From JACCUZ01 sp038246575 (GTDB taxonomy: Bacteria; Actinomycetota; Actinomycetes; JACCUZ01), in contig JBBRVU010000046.1 in NCBI GenBank assembly GCA_038246575.1, positions 1-24,191 on the forward strand: 24,191 nucleotides of DNA, written 5' to 3'. This document shows positions 23,244 to 24,191 of the stretch, one piece after another (the first letter of the stretch is position 1; each line of letters opens with the position of its first letter). The notes beneath the pieces were generated by a model. The model had not been told where the DNA came from, searched no databases, and saw nothing but the letters and a program-made list of their open reading frames with translations. The translations under genes were made by a program, and so were the position numbers.

Positions 23244-23912
23244 TCAGTACTGCCGGCGGGCGACCCGCAGTCCGGTTCGAGTGACGATCGTTGCGGTGTC
23301 CGTACGGGACCAGAGCCGCTTCCTCGTGCCGATGTACACGCGGTTCGTGGTGTCCTCGCCCCGGCCGGTGTAGACGCGCACCGATCGGCCGGGGCGGACA
23401 GCGTGCTTCGGCAGGGTCAGCGTCGTTCCCGAAGCGTCGCTGAGCCGCCAACCGGACAGGTTGACGCCCACCCGGCCGACATTCTTCACCAGCACGTACT
23501 CCATCGCCCCTCGATGCACCGACCTGATGCGCGCCTCGAAGACGCGGACGGTGCGATTTCCACTTGACGTGGTCGTCAAGCCCGGGCCGGATGCCAACAC
23601 GTCGTAGTTCCGTCGACCGGTTGTGGCCGTCGGCAGTCGGAAGCGGAAGGAGCCGGTCGAGTCCGGGGGCAGCGTCTTGCTGCGCAGGTCGGTCCAGCCG
23701 GAAGCGGTCTGCCTTCTCAGCGTCAACGACGTCCCCGGCCCCGGATCGACGGTCCCGAAGAGCCTCAGCTGCCCGCCACGCGGCACAGCGATCTGATTGA
23801 CGAAGATGTCGAAGACGGGGGCCACGTCGGCGGCCCACGCAGCTGGCGGGAGGACGGCCCAGGCCAGCCCCGCCACCAGACCGGCAACCCAGATGCGCCG
23901 GAACTTGCCCAT
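23244..23912 (-). CDS. Secreted lamin-tail-domain (LTD) protein
   Basis: This is a 222-residue exported protein. The N-terminus MGKFRRIWVAGLVAGLAWAV followed by PPAAWAAD is a clear Sec signal peptide, with cleavage likely after AWA. A beta-rich region (about 35-115) follows, resembling an Ig-like or surface-adhesion module. The C-terminal 85 residues form a lamin tail domain: EYVLVKNVGRVGVNLSGW, LSDASGTTLTL, GRSVRVYTGRGEDTTNRVY and DTATIVTRTG. Such modules are common at the C-terminus of actinobacterial secreted proteins and may bind cell-wall or extracellular ligands. The ATG at 23912 gives the cleanest signal peptide; a GTG at 23924 with AGGAG about 15 bases upstream is possible. It has no obvious link to the catabolic island. 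Confidence 0.82.
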   Translation of the reverse strand: MGKFRRIWVAGLVAGLAWAVLPPAAWAADVAPVFDIFVNQIAVPRGGQLRLFGTVDPGPGTSLTLRRQTASGWTDLRSKTLPPDSTGSFRFRLPTATTGRRNYDVLASGPGLTTTSSGNRTVRVFEARIRSVHRGAMEYVLVKNVGRVGVNLSGWRLSDASGTTLTLPKHAVRPGRSVRVYTGRGEDTTNRVYIGTRKRLWSRTDTATIVTRTGLRVARRQY

Positions 23913-24013
23913 GACCACCACCACGTCGTCGCCCGAGAGCTCCTGCCCGCTTCCAGCTGATCTGGGTGCCAGCGTACGGGAGCTTCGGCGTTTCGGGACG
24001 GCTTCGCGGCGAG

Positions 24014-24191
24014 CTAGCCCGTGGACTGCAGGGCGAACAGCGACACGAACTCGTAGGCCAGGTTCGCGGCCGCGACGGCAGTGAGCTCGGCGTGGTCGTA
24101 GGCCGGCGCGACCTCGACGATGTCGGCACCGATCAGGTTGGCGCTCCTCAGCCCGCGGATGATCCCCAGCAGCTCGCGGCTGGTGAGGCCG
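24014..24191 (-). CDS. Agmatinase/ureohydrolase family protein (C-terminal end only)
   Basis: Only the last 59 residues are in the window, ending at the TAG at 24014. The visible sequence, GLTSRELLGIIRGL, then LIGADIVEVAPAYDHAE and LAAANLAYEFVSL, is the highly conserved C-terminal helix-strand region of agmatinases and related ureohydrolases (guanidinobutyrase and others), which hydrolyse a guanidino group to urea and an amine. The metal-binding aspartate and histidine motifs lie upstream, outside the window, so the subfamily cannot be decided. The 101 bases between this stop and the lamin-tail gene start show no convincing terminator or promoter. Confidence 0.85.
   Translation of the reverse strand, partial: GLTSRELLGIIRGLRSANLIGADIVEVAPAYDHAELTAVAAANLAYEFVSLFALQSTG

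Noticed and set aside
23913..24013. Terminator or promoter between the ureohydrolase and lamin-tail genes
   Set aside because: Only short imperfect repeats such as CCAGCTGATCTGG are visible; none has a T-tract or clear promoter boxes.
22639..24129. A single 496-residue reading that would extend the RraA-family protein upstream
   Set aside because: The added 330 residues run antisense-frame through the lamin-tail gene and have no domain. The ATG at 23130 has a good ribosome site and starts the RraA fold.

Overview
This is about 24 kb of very GC-rich DNA that looks like an Actinomycetota chromosome. The cues are strong G/C bias at third codon positions, frequent GTG and TTG starts, a lipoprotein solute-binding protein and a TTGACA-16-TAGGTT type promoter. 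The sequence does not settle the genus. I saw no rRNA, tRNA, CRISPR array, insertion sequence or phage gene. No stretch over about 130 bases lacks a gene.

Three gene blocks make up a catabolic/transport island. Block A (minus, 5936 down to 1) encodes a complete peptide-type ABC importer: lipoprotein binding protein, two permeases and two ATPases. It is followed by the start of a threonine-nucleophile asparaginase/isoaspartyl-peptidase-like hydrolase that leaves the window. Block B (plus, 6047 to 14973) is divergent from A. It begins with a ketopantoate-reductase-like domain fused to an amidase, then an SDR, an M20 dipeptidase, an M19 dipeptidase-like protein, a DUF885 metallohydrolase, a proline-iminopeptidase-like alpha/beta hydrolase and an AstE/aspartoacylase-like zinc hydrolase. 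Block C (minus, 22510 down to 14983) converges on B. It holds an isochorismatase-like amidohydrolase, an SDR, a glutamine-synthetase-like ligase, a FluG-type amidohydrolase, a second SDR, a class II glutamine-amidotransferase-like hydrolase, a GntR/FCD regulator and a methylaspartate ammonia-lyase. Most junctions are 4-nt ATGA/GTGA overlaps, so the blocks read as translationally coupled operons.

The single regulator gene lies in block C. A 12-bp AT-rich element, matching at 10 of 12 positions, occurs between the -35 and -10 of the block A promoter (also just ahead of block B) and again just upstream of block C. I read this as one regulon. The logic suggested is: import a peptide or amide compound, cut it with several amide/peptide hydrolases, route an amine through a gamma-glutamylated intermediate (GS-like ligase, SDR, class II GATase-like hydrolase), and deaminate an aspartate-type product with methylaspartate ammonia-lyase. 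No glutamate mutase is present, so the lyase substrate probably comes from the imported compound. The actual substrate is unknown.

Right of block C, minus-strand genes look less tied to the island: an RraA-family protein, a secreted lamin-tail-domain protein, and the C-terminus of an agmatinase-type ureohydrolase cut by the window edge.
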